Origin: Peribolospora baueri
Taxonomy: Eukaryota > Basidiomycota > Peribolosporomycetes > Peribolosporales > Peribolosporaceae
Direction: 5' to 3'
Assembly: GCA_029717555.1 (NCBI GenBank)
Contig: JAMDHS010000027.1
Span: forward strand, 62,001 to 126,000
Length of the DNA: 64,000 bases
Below are positions 47,422-59,726 of the stretch, piece by piece. The position numbers were made by a program, and so were the translations under genes. The notes under the pieces are model-generated. The model made no database searches. It was not told the origin of the DNA and worked only from the letters and a program-made list of their open reading frames with translations. Numbering within the stretch: the stretch's first letter is position 1; each line of letters opens with the position of its first letter.

Positions 47422-49479
47422 ATGTCCTTCCGCGCCTCTCCCGTCGTCCGCTCTGGACTTCAGAATATCCTCAAGAAGCGGCCTGATGATGTCGTCTTCG
47501 TCACCGCCCTTCGCACGCCTATCGCAAGAATAAAGAAGGGTTTCAAGGATGTGTGAGTTCACTCAGCGGCGCACCCGGCAATTGGGTTGCGAAGAATGTT
47601 AAGGAGATCTGGGATAAGTGACGTATTTCGCATTTCTGACCGTTGCAAAACGATCTTGAATTTTTATTGTTTTCTGTTTGTGCATTCGACAGGGTGAGTG
47701 GCTTTCTTATTTAGAGCTCGCGCTCGCCGGCTTCGCATTCTGGAAGGCCGCGTTTCTGAACGTCCCCATGCTTCACTTATCCTTGTCTTCCTACGTATCA
47801 GTACCCAGAGGAGCTTCTTGTGCACGTCTTGCGTGAGACGAGGCTTCGCCTCGAGTCCCAAGGCGTGAACCCTCAACTGATCGAGGACATTGCTACCGGT
47901 ACGGTGCTAATGGAGCTCGGCGGCGCAAAGTCCGGCAGGATGGCCGCTCTGCACGCCGGCATGCCCATCACTTCTGCATACCGCTCTGTAAACCGCCAAT
48001 GCAGCTCAAGCTTGCAGACCATCACCGACATTGCACAGAGCATCATATCCGGTTCGATTGACGTTGGCGTGGCTGCTGGCGTGGAGAGCATGACCCGAAA
48101 CTACGGCGTGAGTGGTCCTAACCTCCCCTCTTTCTTTCAATTCTCTCATCCCTTCGAAGCAAAACTAGTGATTTGATTTTTTCCGTCATGGCTAACTGTT
48201 TGTGTTTCGTCTACCCCTCCTAAATGGCTCCTCAGACGCGTGCCATTCCTGTAGACCTGTCGCCTACTCTGAAGAACAGCCCGAATGAGCACGCTCGCGA
48301 CTGCATCCTTCCCATGGGCATCACGAGCGAGGCTGTGGCTGAGAAGTGAGCTTTTCCTTTCCATCCTTTCAGAAAAATGGTGGTGATCTCCCGCACGCAA
48401 CTCGAATGCGTTTTGCCTTCACATCGCGCCTCTTTGAAGGACAAAGAGCTGACGTGCTCGTTTCTTTTCGTCCATTTCGTCCCCTGTCGCCAAAAGATAT
48501 GATGTAGGCCGCGAGCGCCAGGACGAGTTTGCGCTGCAGTCGCACCTCAAGGCTTCAGCGGCACAAAAAGACGGCCGATTGGCCTCGGAGATCGTACCGA
48601 TCAAAGTACGGCACATCGCCGAGGACGGCACGGAAAGCGAAAAGCTGGTTGAGCTTGACGAAGGCATTCGACACACCATTTCGCTCGAGAAGCTCTCTCA
48701 GCTCAAGCCGGTCTTTAAGGAGACCGGTGCGAGCACCGCAGGCAACTCGAGCCAGGTCAGCGACGGTGCTGTCGCTCTTACAATGGCCAGGAGGAGCGTT
48801 GCGGAGAGAGAAGGCATGCAGATCCTTGGCAAGTGGGTCGGTGCCGTTACGGTTGGCGTCGAGCCCAAGTTGATGGGTGAGTCTTTTCACGTCCTCAGTG
48901 TTGGCGTGCTGACGCAATCGGCAAGTGAGAGAGCATTGTCTAAAGACATGTACTTGACATCCCATTTTAGGCATCGGCCCCGCCTATGCGACCCCGAAGT
49001 TGCTCCAGCGCTACCAGCTCGGAGTGAAGGACGTGGACTTTTACGAGTTGAATGAAGGTACGTATCCTTTCTTTTGATGGCAAGCTTTGTACGCGAACCG
49101 CCGTACGCGCTCGACTTATCTTTGTTCTCCCTCTTCCTTAGCCTTTGCGAGCCAGTCGCTAATGACGATTGACCATGTCGGTCTTCCGATGGATAGGGTC
49201 AATCCGAAAGGCGGAGCCATTGCGCTTGGGTAAGTGTTCCTTCGTGCCTCGTCGCTGCAACCAGTCTCCCTCCAGACTCTAATAAAGCTTTTTTTTTCTG
49301 TGTACCCCCCCGTCGTCCCCTTTTCTCTTTTCCTTAGACATCCTCTTGGCGCGACCGGCGGTCGTCTTGTCACGTCGCTCCTTACCGAGCTCCGCCGTAC
49401 CGGCAAGGACGTCGGCGTCGCGACTCTTTGCTGTGGAACCGGGTACGGCAAAGCGTCTCTCGTCGTCGCCGAGCTCTAA
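47422..49479 (+). CDS. POT1: 3-ketoacyl-CoA thiolase (peroxisomal POT1/ACAA1 type)
   Basis: Last step of beta-oxidation: cleaves 3-ketoacyl-CoA to acetyl-CoA. Exons: 47422-47552, 47693 (one nucleotide), 47802-48107, 48236-48345, 48497-48876, 48971-49057, 49142-49229, 49338-49479, total 1245 nt (414 residues), the normal size. Catalytic blocks: SVNRQCSSSLQTITDIAQ (nucleophile Cys), ELNEAFASQSLMTIDHVGLP, GGAIALGHPLGATGGR (His) and LCCGTGYGKASLV (second Cys). The N-terminus (RSGLQNILKKRPDDVVFVTA) lacks a clear PTS2 nonapeptide and the C-terminus (VAEL) lacks PTS1, so targeting is unclear. The single-base exon restores the residue pair between FKD and PEELL that relatives have. Skipping it and using a weaker donor at 47551 also keeps frame but loses one residue. 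Confidence 0.92.
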
Positions 49480-50103
49480 GGAACTCGAGTCGTCCGAGGC
49501 CGGACCACGGTGGAGTTTTGGTTCAGCATTCCCAGAGGTGCCAGCCTCCCAACCTTTTTTTTTATTGTCGTTGGGAAGCCGTTCGTTTTGCGCTTATCGA
49601 AGAGAACAATGTGGGCTTGGCCGGGTTTGCTTTTGTATCTTGCCGTGGGTTTCGGTGGAATTGACTTCCAGAGGTACAAGTACAAGTGCTCCCCCCATTC
49701 TTAACTCTATCCGACACAATAACGACCCCATGGGGACGTGTGCGGCACCATTTAGACTCCAAGGATCGAACAAAGACGAGAGCGAGAGGGAAAAATCCAA
49801 GGAAAGATGGAGCACACGGAAATCGTGAAGAAATGGCGGTGCGGACCCGCTTATAACATATCGTCCCTTTTTTTGGAGTCGTAGTGTAGTGTCCGAGCGG
49901 CCAGAGCTTGTAATAGGCTGTTCATACCAGATGGATGGATCGGCAGAGACGGTCTGAGACGACGAGCTGTGTCCAGTCATATCTGCAAGACGGGGAGGGA
50001 AGCGTGCGTGTATACTCTTTTTTTTTCTTCTTTACGAAACGCCACGGACAGGGGAGCCGTCGATTGCTCGCAGGTTGTCCATCAGCAGGGTTAGGATTCC
50101 CAT
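49480..50103. other. Intergenic between convergent thiolase and BTB genes
   Basis: 3' flanks of two convergent genes. Short T runs occur near 49556, 49868 and 50019. No other feature seen. Confidence 0.4.
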
Positions 50104-51461
50104 TCAACCATCCTTGTCAGACATGGCTTCCGAGTCGTAGCCATCGTCGTCCTCCGCCTCGCCCTCGCCCTCGCCCTCGCCTTCGCCTTCGCCTCCGCCT
50201 CGGCCTTCGTCGTGAGTTGCGTCGGACGCCTTTACAAATGTCCTCCACCATCGGCCAAGGAACTTTTTGACGTCCGAGCCGAGGCCAAGGTACTCGGCGT
50301 TGCTCACCAGGCCTATCCATCGCGCTTGCCCTTGCGCAAGAGAGCATTCTAAGACGCTGAGGTCGCCGAAGTAGAGGTACTGGAGGATAAAGATGAACGA
50401 GGCAGGGTCGGGGAGAGGGAGGAGAACGACTGGCCTGTCTGTTGGAGAGGAAAGGAGTCGAGGTGCCTCGGCCGGCGTAATCGACTTTCGGTGCGCGAGT
50501 GGGAGTCGGCTGGGCCAGGGTGGTGTCGGGCTGCCTGGAAGAGACATCGGTAACGAAGGTAACGAGGTCGACGTCGTTGGGGCGGCGCTCAAGGAATCCA
50601 GGGTGCCCGAACTGCAGAGTAAGTCTCGCTAAAGACGCGATCACAGCCCCGGATCGCAAGGCAATAACAAGGAACAAGGATCAGTCGGCTGTCTGTCTTG
50701 AAGTAAACCTCCGTTTGGTGTGGCGCAGAGAGAAGGTGGAGATGGGCCGAGTACGTTTTACTTACCAGCAATACGCTCTGTATAACGAGATAGTCCTTGT
50801 GCAACTGGAAGGTTAAGCTGTTACTGGAAGTTGAACTCGACTTGTCGTCCAAGTCTGACGACGGAAAGTGCGCTGATGATCGGCTCTCGAGACGTAGCGA
50901 AGGCGTCATGGCTGGAAACCGGAGGTCATCCGTTGGTGGGGACATGCTCGGCGGACTTGAGCCTGGAAAGAAATTCATGGCGTGGTGTGGGCTCGCCCCA
51001 AACGCTCGGATGTCGGGCGATCCGGAGGATCTTCGGAAAAGGCTACTGTCGTCGACGGGAACGATGACGGTACAGTCCGACGTCTCGTCTCGGCCCCAGA
51101 AATAGCCCGCGAGCGCATTGAGACTGTCAATGACGTACGGCAGCGGTACGCTCTCGAGGTTGTCTGGGTCGAGCTGTACCTCCAGCGACAAGGTTGGGGA
51201 CGGTGATGGCGGTCCCAACGACGACGGAGAGGACGATGGTTTTCGAGCCGCGCTGGATCGAGGCTTGTCCCAGTCCATCATCATTTGCGCGGCCGTACCG
51301 GTACCTGTGCTTGGTGCGCTCGCCGGCTTTGGAGCCGGGGCCAGCACGGAGAAGCTGACGTTCCCTTGCGGCACGGTTGGCAGCGTGTTGGTGATGACTC
51401 TCAAGGCGTCGGCTCGAGAAAGAGTGTGCCAGAGCTCAGATCCGGGGGCGGCGGCGACCAT
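50104..51461 (-). CDS. BTB/POZ-domain protein
   Basis: Protein-interaction domain protein of unknown role. Minus-strand exons 51461-50766 and 50628-50104 close to 1221 nt (406 residues). The intron splits the BTB core: FQLHKDYLVIQSVLL before it, RDLLCSSGTLDSLSA after it, followed by VVLLPLPDPASFIFILQYLY and GDLSVLECSLAQGQ, the usual BTB helices. The first half has Ser/Pro-rich insertions and a WGRDETSDCTVIVPVD strand. The C-terminus has alternating Gly-Glu repeats (GEGEGEGEGEGE) and ends acidic. No kelch, MATH or zinc finger was seen. Fungal BTB-only proteins of this size are common. Confidence 0.8.
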
Positions 51462-51639
51462 CTTACTGCTCCTGCTGCTGAGTGGCGAGTGAAGAGGTGC
51501 AAAAGTTCAACAAAACGAAAGCATGTAGTGTGTCGAGAGAGGGAGAAGGAACAAGAAATCCTCGCGCGAACGTCGCACGAAGTCGATCTCCTTATATTCT
51601 CCAATTTGGATGAGGAAGAAACGGGGTATCGGGCTCACC

Positions 51640-52256
51640 ATGCGGCCGTTCGAGAGAGCCCTCGTCACTATCGCTAGCTCCTCGGTGACAAACAATACGG
51701 AATTCGATTCGGAGGCGGTCAGCAGCAGCGGGCGCTCGACCAGCGGGTCATCTACTCCCAAGCCGCCCTCGCCCGCGAAGACCGGTGTTCTCTCTTTGAA
51801 AAGGTAAGCTGCGTGCTGTGCATGGTCTCCTCGACCCTTGGCGGCTAGGGGGAAGGAAAGAGCCGTCCATCTGCAAGATCTCGCGTCGGTTAAACCTTCT
51901 CACTCAACCTCTGCCCTCCCCACTCTTCGCCCCCCGCGGTACAATAGCCTGCCTTGGCCATGGCGTCCCGGCTCGGTTGGCCATACTTAGGTTGCACATT
52001 GTCCGTGCGGTTGTCAGTTTTCCGCACCATGTCTTCTCATTCTTTCGTCCTATGGATGGCGGCTGTTTCGGCGTACCCTCGGCCCGACCCGTCGCACACC
52101 CGGCAAAGGATCGATTTCGAGAACGATCATGACAGGGCCAACACGTGGGTCGCGACGGTTGAACGGAGGCTGACTCCGCCCAGTCAACTTGATGCAGCGT
52201 GGATGACCTTGAGGGATGATGTGGACGATGTTGAGGTCGTACGGCAGAGAGGCTAA
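51640..52256 (+). CDS. Small hypothetical protein, model uncertain
   Basis: Divergent from the BTB gene. A first open piece (51640-51803: MRPFERALVTIASSSVTNNT, ending in SLKR at a GTAAGC donor) and a second (from a TAG acceptor at 51947 to a stop at 52256: MASRLGWPYLGCTLSVRLSV, then VERRLTPPSQLDAAWMTLRD) look coding. The simple splice between them does not join these two frames, so either the intron is different or only one piece is real. Not recognised. Confidence 0.3.
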
Positions 52257-54230
52257 GAACAAATGGAGATGCCCGAGGGGCAAAGAGGCGACGTGGCGCC
52301 GACCCTGCTGCGTGGGCCTGTCGACCGAGGAAACGTGAGACAAAAAGGGTCATAAATCATACACCCAAGGAAACGTTTGGCCACCGTGGAATAAGCGACG
52401 GCGGATGAGCCTGAATGCGAGCAGAACCAAAAAGAAAATTTGTGACAGGGCAAGCGATAAGGAGGCAGGAGGGCCGTGCCCAAGGTGCGCGATCCGGCAC
52501 ATGCGGAGCAGGCCGAACAATGGGAGGCGGTGGCGAAGGACATCGCAAACCGACAATAACTGCGCCGCCATTTGGGCGAACTGAATCGAGCCCTTGCATC
52601 GGACCGCATGAGTATGTCCAGGCAACCAGCCAGCAATATGTCCATATCGATCATACATGAGTAGGCACCCGTATGAAAACCTGATCGAAAAGAGACATGC
52701 TGCTCTGGACGGCGCCAGCGCTCCCGTCTTGCACGTGCGAAGAGTGCGCGACGGAGCGCCCACGCCACGGGCCACACGCTGTGCGAGAAGATGAGCGATG
52801 GGACCAGAGGGGCGCAGACAATAGAGGGAGGTGGCCACCGGCAATAACGGCGGTGGCCGAGTGTTGGTTGGCTGACGCTCGAGCGCTGTACCGCTCCACG
52901 CAAGGAAAGGATACTCGGGCGATCAGTGGCGGAGAACAATTGTGCGCAACCCTGCTGCGGCAAGTCGTCGAGATGAGATGAGATGAGATTCGAACTCCGA
53001 GATTGCTCGGAGATTGTGGAAGCGAGCGAGGGCTTGCCTCCGTTCCAGTCACTCGAGCCCCGATGCTTGCAGCCCTCGCTGCAGGGAAGAGGGTCCCGTT
53101 CGGGCGGGGAGAGCGGATGGAGCGGATGGACGCCCACTCGCCACTAGAAGTGGACTAGCGACGCCGTTTATCATCTCTCCATCGCGGCTGTGGTCGTTAT
53201 GCAACCCCTTCCGTCGTCGCAGCAAGTTCACACAGTCGCCAGAAAGCGTTTTCTGTCGGAGCGCATGACACTCGAAATCATTTCACAAGCGTCCATGCAA
53301 GTCTGACGCCAATTGCTGAACCTTGTCTCTGCACACATGGGGCCAGCACGCCCCGTGACCCGCTGGGCCGTGGCCGCGCGCGTCGCAATTGTTGTCAGTG
53401 GTTATGGAGATGAGCTTGTCGACCCGGTCCTTACCTGACTTACTTGACCTCCTTCCGCCTCCGTCTATGTAAAGCCTTCGACTGTGTGTCTCAACAAATG
53501 CGCCCGTCCATATTGGCCGCTTTGTCTCGTCAAATCGCCACATCGTCCACCGACCGATCGACCGACCGGCTGCTTTTCGACACGACTGCCCAATGTGCCG
53601 GACCGTCATGGCGACTATGAGGCGATGGCAAGGAGCTCGAGTGACGATGGCCAGCCGCCACCCCGATCCATGGCCTCAAAGGGTCGTCAAAGGCGAGAGG
53701 AGCGTGCTATTGTCATAATCGAATTAGAAGCGACGTGCCCGTCATTATCAGCAAGCCACGACGGGTTGACTGAAGCAAACTACAGAGAAAAAGGTTTGGG
53801 AGAGAGAGGTCTCAATTGTACGTACGCGCCAGGTGAAGACACAGAGGCGCCATGTGTAAAAGGTGGCAACGAGAACTTCCAACACACCTTCGCTCAGTGG
53901 ATCTCGCTCCACCCATTCCGATCTTTTTTTCTTCTGCTCGCATCTTCACGAAGCCCCTCCCAAAAAGAAGCGTCCCAAGAACTGCCACTGAACCTCCTGT
54001 CGCATTCACAGCCATCGGTATATCACCACGGAGAGAAACATCCCGTCGCCCTTCTCCTACTCGGTCGACGGCGAACATACTCGCAAGCGTCTCGGAATAT
54101 ACAATGCTCCATCGGGTAGCACACGTCCACGCACACGCACCGCCCTCTTCGCACATACACGTCATATGCTCATGCCAGCTCTGCGCCACGCAGGAGGTCG
54201 TAAGCAACAATGGCCTCCTTCCCGAAAAAC
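52257..54230. other. Intergenic, about 2 kb
   Basis: Only composition-driven frames. The longest, minus strand 52253-53137, has no recognisable motif and an irregular Cys/Ser/Arg make-up. A (GAGAT)4 repeat lies at 52970-52989. No gene supported. Confidence 0.4.
52970..52989. repeat. (GAGAT)4 repeat
   Basis: Four perfect tandem GAGAT units in an intergenic stretch. Confidence 0.8.
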
Positions 54231-57101
54231 TCAAGCAGTCGGCTGGACGGTAAGGGCAGCCATGTCCGGCAGATCTTCTATGCGCTCGATGAGCTGCAAA
54301 ATGCGCAGGAAGAACACAGACAGACGTAATCAGCTTTGTTTTTATCGCAAAGCGCGCATGACCACCTAATCATTCCATCTCGTCAAAGCGAGATCGTGTT
54401 GCTCACCTTGGTGACTTTGCCGACTGCGATCGTCTTTCCCTCGTCTCGAAGGGTGAAACGACCAAGCTGTGGAGCAAGCATGCGAATATAAGTAAGTAAG
54501 CGAGCGAGCGACACGATCGTTTGATGGTTCGATAGGCAAGTCTGTGGACGAGCAAGGTCAAACGCCGCTCACCTGAGGGTAGTCGGAGAACTTTTCGATG
54601 CAAATCGGAGCCGTCGTTTCGATGAGCGCGACGACCTTTTGACCTGTATAGGGCAGCACGGATACGGAGACCAACGACCTAGTCAATAAAGTTCCGTGAA
54701 CGCGGAATTACGCGAGTACAACTACGAGTGTCGAAGATGGCCCGCACCCTTTTTCGCGAACTGCGGCGGTCGCTTCGACTTCCTTCCCGTCTTCCTGTCG
54801 AAGTAGTGGAGAAGGGACTGGTGTGATCGTATCGACGATGTCGCACAGAAGATGCGAAGGACGAAAATCGAGTGAGCGAAAACTATCCATCCAAGGTCGA
54901 CGGAGGAAAAGGGGAAAGGAAGAGAGGTCCCTCACGTTGATCGTGATCTCCTCAGCGAGAGTGTGAATGTGCATAACGGCGCTATAACCTGCGGTGATGA
55001 TGTTCTTACTCTCGAGGATGGCCAGCTGGGCCTCAAACTGGGTGACGGCGTGCACGGGCTGGCGCACATCGGTGAGCACGAAACCGACCGAGACATCCTC
55101 GTCGTCGACGCCCTTCAACCGGATGCGCACGTTGTCGCCGCAGATGGCCGCAGGGACTTCGTCTTCCATTTCGTTCATGATAGCAGTGGCTTCCACGTTG
55201 ACCTGCGAGGACGAAGAATGAAGGACGAACGCGGCGTGAGCAATGGCCCGAACGCAGGAGAACATACACGAGCCCGCCAAGCAGGAGAAATCAGTCACCT
55301 TGTTGGGCATCAACAACAGCTGGTCGCCTCTCTTGATCTTGCCCGCCTCCAGCTTCCCTACGACGATCGTGCCCATCTCCTTGTACTTCTCCGAAATGGG
55401 CATCTTCATCGGCGCATGGAGCTTGCGGTCCTGCATGGGCAGGTCGTCGAGATACTCGAGCAACGAGGCGCCGCTGAAGGGGAATCGAAAGATGCAGTCA
55501 GGTACGTGGCCGGGTCAGGCGCGATTAATTTAGGGCTAGGGATTATGAAGCCCGCTCACGCAGGAAAGCCTACTCACTTCCACCAGGGGGCCACGTCCTT
55601 GGACACGCGGTCCTTGAGGTTTTGACCCGCATACGCTGAGACGGGAATGAAATGCAGGTCCGTCTTCGGATTGAAGCCGGAGGCGCGCAGGAACGGCGTG
55701 AGCTTGGACTCTATCTCATCATACCTTATCGAAATAGAACGGGAAGGTTGAGAAGTTAGCTTTGGAAGAGAGGACTCGATCGAAGGAGACAAATGGAGAA
55801 GACAACAACCTACCTCTCCTTGCTCCACTCCACGGTGGGGTCGTCCATCTTGTTGATGACCACAATAACCTTCTGCACGCCGGCAGTCTTGACCAGCATG
55901 GCGTGCTCACGAGTCTGACCGCCCTTCTCGAAACCGGTCTCAAACTCGCCTCTGCGCGCCGAAATAACCTTAATCACGACGAGTGTCCGTTCACCATCAG
56001 CGAGAAGCTGGCCGGGACCAGGCGAAGCAAAAAGGAGACTAAAGAATCGTCACTCACGAGGATGGCGATATCCGCCTGAGCGGCACCGCTGATCATGCTG
56101 GGGACGAAGTTCTTGTGACCAGGAGCATCGAGAATGGTGTATCGCCTCTTTCCGGTCTCGAAATAAGCCCTGCCAACTTCCACAGTCTTTCCCTTGGCGC
56201 GTTCTTGGGGGGTCGAGTCAAGGGCCCAGGAGAGGTACCACGACTCTCGACCGGCCTCCTTGGCCTCCTTCTCGTACTTCTCCATCGTACGCTTGTCCAC
56301 CATGCCGCAGAGATAGAGGATGTTGCCGCCCATCGTAGACTTGCCGGCGTCGACGTGGCCGATGAACACGACGTTCAAGTGCGTTTTGACTGCGTATGGA
56401 GAGTGAAACAAGGTATGACGCATGTGTATCCTTTTCAACAATGACAAGCTCGTTCTCGGCAAAATGAACGACTTACGCTCCTCTCCGAGATCGCCGTACA
56501 GGTCTTTCAGAGTCTCCTCATCCGCCACCTCCTTGGTCTGTTCCAGCACCGTGTCCTGGTTGTTCGCCGAAACTTCTGACACTCTCGTTGGCGGCTTGGT
56601 GGCACTGTCACTGGCGCTCTTGGAGACTGGTTCGCGATCCTGAGAGGCGGCGCGGGGAGGCGTTGATGAAGCGCTCTTGGCCCCGCCACCGATGGAGATA
56701 GACACGGGAGCGCGATTCTGAGCCGCCGCCCCAGCGGGGGGAGGCGTTGACGAAGAGCTCTGAGAATCGCCGATGGAAAGGGAAACGGGAGCGCGGTTCT
56801 GGGCGGCCGCTCCAGCGGGGGCAGGCGGTACGGGTGAAGGGCTCTGATAACCGCCGATGGAAAGGGAAACGGGAGCGCGGTTCTGGGCGGCCGCTCCAGC
56901 GGGAGCAGGTGGTACGGGTGAAGGGCTCTGATAACCGCCGATGGAAAGGGAAACGGGAGCACGGTTCTGAGCCGCCGCTCCGGCCGGAGGAGGTGGAGTA
57001 GGCGTGGGTGAAGGACCTTGGCTGGGTGGTCCACCTGGGCCGCCGAAGTTGAAGGCCCGTGCGTTCGGGTTGAAGGAGAAAGGGCGTGCGTTCGGGTTCA
57101 T
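54231..57101 (-). CDS. SUP35: Translation termination factor eRF3 (Sup35)
   Basis: GTPase that works with eRF1 to release nascent chains. Minus-strand exons: 57101-56477, 56389-56058, 55968-55814, 55724-55578, 55473-55299, 55202-54936, 54817-54748, 54643-54573, 54466-54407, 54293-54231, summing to 1965 nt (654 residues). G motifs: GHVDAGKSTMGG, DAPGHKNFVPSMISGAAQAD and, later, NKMDDPTVEWSKER. The C-terminal barrel has GRFTLRDEGKTIAVGKVTKL. The N-terminus starts with two overlapping PAM2-like motifs (MNPNARPFSF, FNPNARAFNF) for poly(A)-binding protein, as in animal eRF3. Then come four copies of a 28-residue repeat (AGAAAQNRAPVSLSIGGYQS...) instead of a yeast-like Gln/Asn prion domain. All splice joins keep phase. 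Confidence 0.96.
56652..56984 (-). repeat. 84-nt tandem coding repeat in eRF3 N-domain
   Basis: Four in-frame copies of an 84-nt unit (27-28 residues). The first two are nearly identical; the last two diverge at their C-terminal parts. The common core is AGAAAQNRAPVS(L/I)SIG. Near identity at DNA level points to recent unit duplication. Confidence 0.85.
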
Positions 57102-57578
57102 GGCGGACTGCTGCCGACGGAAGGCAAGAGAGGGAAGGAAGTAGGGCGATCAAGGTTTCCCAAGTTTTTGTGGAGCACCGAATGCCTCTCTGAACAGGCG
57201 ATGGAGGGATGGAGAAGTGGGAAGTGCTGGAGGTGATCTTCGCCTCGCAAGTCGACCTGACGATAGGCGAAAAGGTTCGAGCGCCCTTCGACTGCGGGTT
57301 CACGTGATGTGACTGCGGCCACCGCCGCCTACGTCCAACCAGTGTTCGGACTGCGGCAGGTGACGTCGGCTTGTGACCGGGCGTGTGATCAGACGGGGCG
57401 GGGATTGCAATGCAGCAAGCAAGGACGACCAACGTCCATCCGTCGTCGCTCGTCTTCCATTGCCTTTCACGCTCACCACTCTCCGCCCTTCCACCCGTGA
57501 CGTCCGCCTCAGCCCCGTTGTCGCTCCTCCTCGCTTTACATCCTTGTCAACAGCCCCTCCGCGCTTCACTCGTCCAAC
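57102..57578. other. Divergent promoter of SUP35 and GLC8-like gene
   Basis: About 480 bases between two divergent start codons. Nothing specific recognised. Confidence 0.4.
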
Positions 57579-58979
57579 ATGGCGGAGACCACACAGCCCC
57601 GGCCCCCGGTACCCTCCAGCCAAGCGCCCAAGCCCAAAGGTATCCTCAAGAACCCCAAGCCCGGCCCAGAGGGTCATCAACATGGTGATAGACCCACTCA
57701 GTGAGTGGTTGCGTAACACGTAATAATATGTTGTAGTTGGTGGGGGAATCTGTGTTATGCGTTCTTTCGATTAGAGCGACATTGGCTAGAGGTGGAGGAT
57801 ACGGTTTCTCAGTGGACCACCCGGGCCTTGCTGACCTTCTCGTCAACTCCACTCTCGCCCTCTTCAGTCTTGCATGGGACGAATCGAACCTGACGTTGCA
57901 CGAGATCGAACGCGAAATGGAAGGAGCGAGGATGAAGATTGACGAGCCCAAGACGCCGTTCGTAAAGTACAACGCCGAGACGGATGAGGTGGATGGAGGT
58001 GAGTGGTTGACAGCAAGAGGGGATCAGCGCTCGCTATAAAATGTTCTTTTTGACTGAAAGAAAGTTTCTCACCTGGGTCCTTGTCTGTGCTCTCTTTCAC
58101 TCTTCTCCTCATACCAGGCATCCCCGACTTCAATCTCTCCGGAGGCGGCAGCGGCTCGTCCCCCTCCTCCCGCTCCTCCTCCTTCTCCCTTGGTTCCCCA
58201 TCCTCCCCTACGGGCCCCACCTCCCCTACTTTGCGCACGGCGACGAAGAAGACGACGCAGGAGAACACGCGCGCCAACGCCGCCCTCGGTCGCACCGCTC
58301 CCCTCTCCACTTCTTCATCCGGAGGATTCAACCAAACGGAGTCAGACTTCTCTTCCCTCAGCTCCCCTCCATCGTCCACGGCACCTGCGAGCGCGGACGT
58401 TCCCGCCAGCTCGACGTCCGCCCACAGCACCGCTAGCAGTCGGAGTGCTAGCTTCAGCTTGCCAGATTGGAAGGACGGTAGGGACGCTGTGCGCAATGCT
58501 GTTGGTTCGATGGGAGCGGACGAAGTGGAGGAGGAGGAGGATGAGGAGAGTGAGTGACCATTCTCGGTGTCGTTTGTTGTCTTATTTGTCATCGAAGAGA
58601 AGGGAAGCGCGTCCCTGCATACTGAGGCGTCACCCTTTGCTCTTTCTTTCCCGTTCTCTCGCTCACAGCCAAAGCCAAGCATGCCGCCTTTGCAGCTAAG
58701 CGCAACCAACATTACGGCAACGAAGGCGAAGCAATGCGTCTGGCGCAGCAGCTCATGGCTCAGGAGGACGATGATGACGAAGAGGACGAGACCGCTCCCG
58801 CCGACGATGGACGGCGTCCGAGGACGACGGCAGATGACGGGGAGGTGGTCGTCGGTTCTGTGGACGACGAGGAGGACGAGGAAGATGACGAGGACTCGAA
58901 TATGCACGACGAGAGAGAAAGGAGGATACCGCCTGTGCCGCCCATTCCTGATGGTCTCAACGGCGTAACTAGGGGATGA
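57579..58979 (+). CDS. GLC8: Protein phosphatase 1 inhibitor-2/Glc8-like protein
   Basis: Regulator of type 1 phosphatase. Exons 57579-57700, 57868-57998, 58118-58549 and 58669-58979 close to 996 nt (331 residues). The three inhibitor-2 contact regions are present in order: KPKGILKNPKPG near the start; LAWDESNLTLHEIEREMEGA followed by MKIDEPKTPFVKY; and KRNQHYGNEGEAMRLAQQL (the K/R-x-x-HY helix that fills the PP1 active site). Between the second and third lie long Ser/Gly-rich, disordered stretches and an acidic run; the C-terminus is very acidic. The third exon encodes most of the extra length compared with yeast Glc8 (about 230 residues). Confidence 0.88.
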
Positions 58980-59726
58980 GGCGTAGGTAGAGGATCGGTT
59001 GGTCGATGAGACGACGAGGTGGGAAGGAACGAACGGGACGAGCAGCAGACACTCACCCTCGAAGCTTACGTCCAAGGAGCGCCTTTTCATGTCACCGTCC
59101 CTCACTCTCCTCCACCGGCGTTCGCCTGCAGGCCCAAGGGCGTCGATGCACGCCATCCAGCGTGCGCTTTCCGTCGATTCATCAGGCTTTTCGCCCATCT
59201 GCTCGCTCGAGACTCTGACTCTACCTCCCACCTTCCGCCGCATGGTCCTTCCCCTTCCTTTCCAGTCGTTCCCTTCCTCTCGCCGTTTGTCCTATAGTCT
59301 CTGTCCGGCCCTGTCTCGCGCCGTCCGTCCATTCGTTCATCCGTTCGAACGGAGGCTGATTCAAACGAACAGTTGTCACATCGCTCGTGCCGTATGGTAC
59401 GCACGCAACCCCTTAGAGACAAGCAAGCGATGGGTCTAAAAGCCTTCCCTTTCTTCTTCCTCTTCTTCTGCTTCGTCACCTTCATCGTCGTCGTCGCATC
59501 CAGCGGGTCCGGTCGGTTTGTGAACGCAAGGAACGCACGGCTCCTTTCTCTTCGCGCCCGCCGGTCGGTCGGGGTCGGCGACGGACCTCTCCCTACTACC
59601 TTAAGCGGTCTCTCCGCGCTGGGACGACAGACGGAGGGTGATAAGAGGAGGAGATATCGGATGCCTAGAGTCGAGGCCGGCGCACCGGCGCGCTGGTCTG
59701 AGAGAACGAAACGCGGCAGGAGGCGA
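58980..59726. other. Intergenic between convergent genes
   Basis: 3' flanks of the GLC8-like and NUDCD1-like genes. Open frames here look accidental. Nothing recognised. Confidence 0.4.

Noticed and set aside
52253-53137. 294-codon minus-strand frame
   Set aside because: Irregular composition rich in Cys, Ser and Arg without motifs. Long stop-free frames are common in GC-rich DNA.
57270-57285. GGTTCGA-like tRNA B box
   Set aside because: No matching A box or cloverleaf at the right spacing, and it sits in the SUP35/GLC8 promoter.
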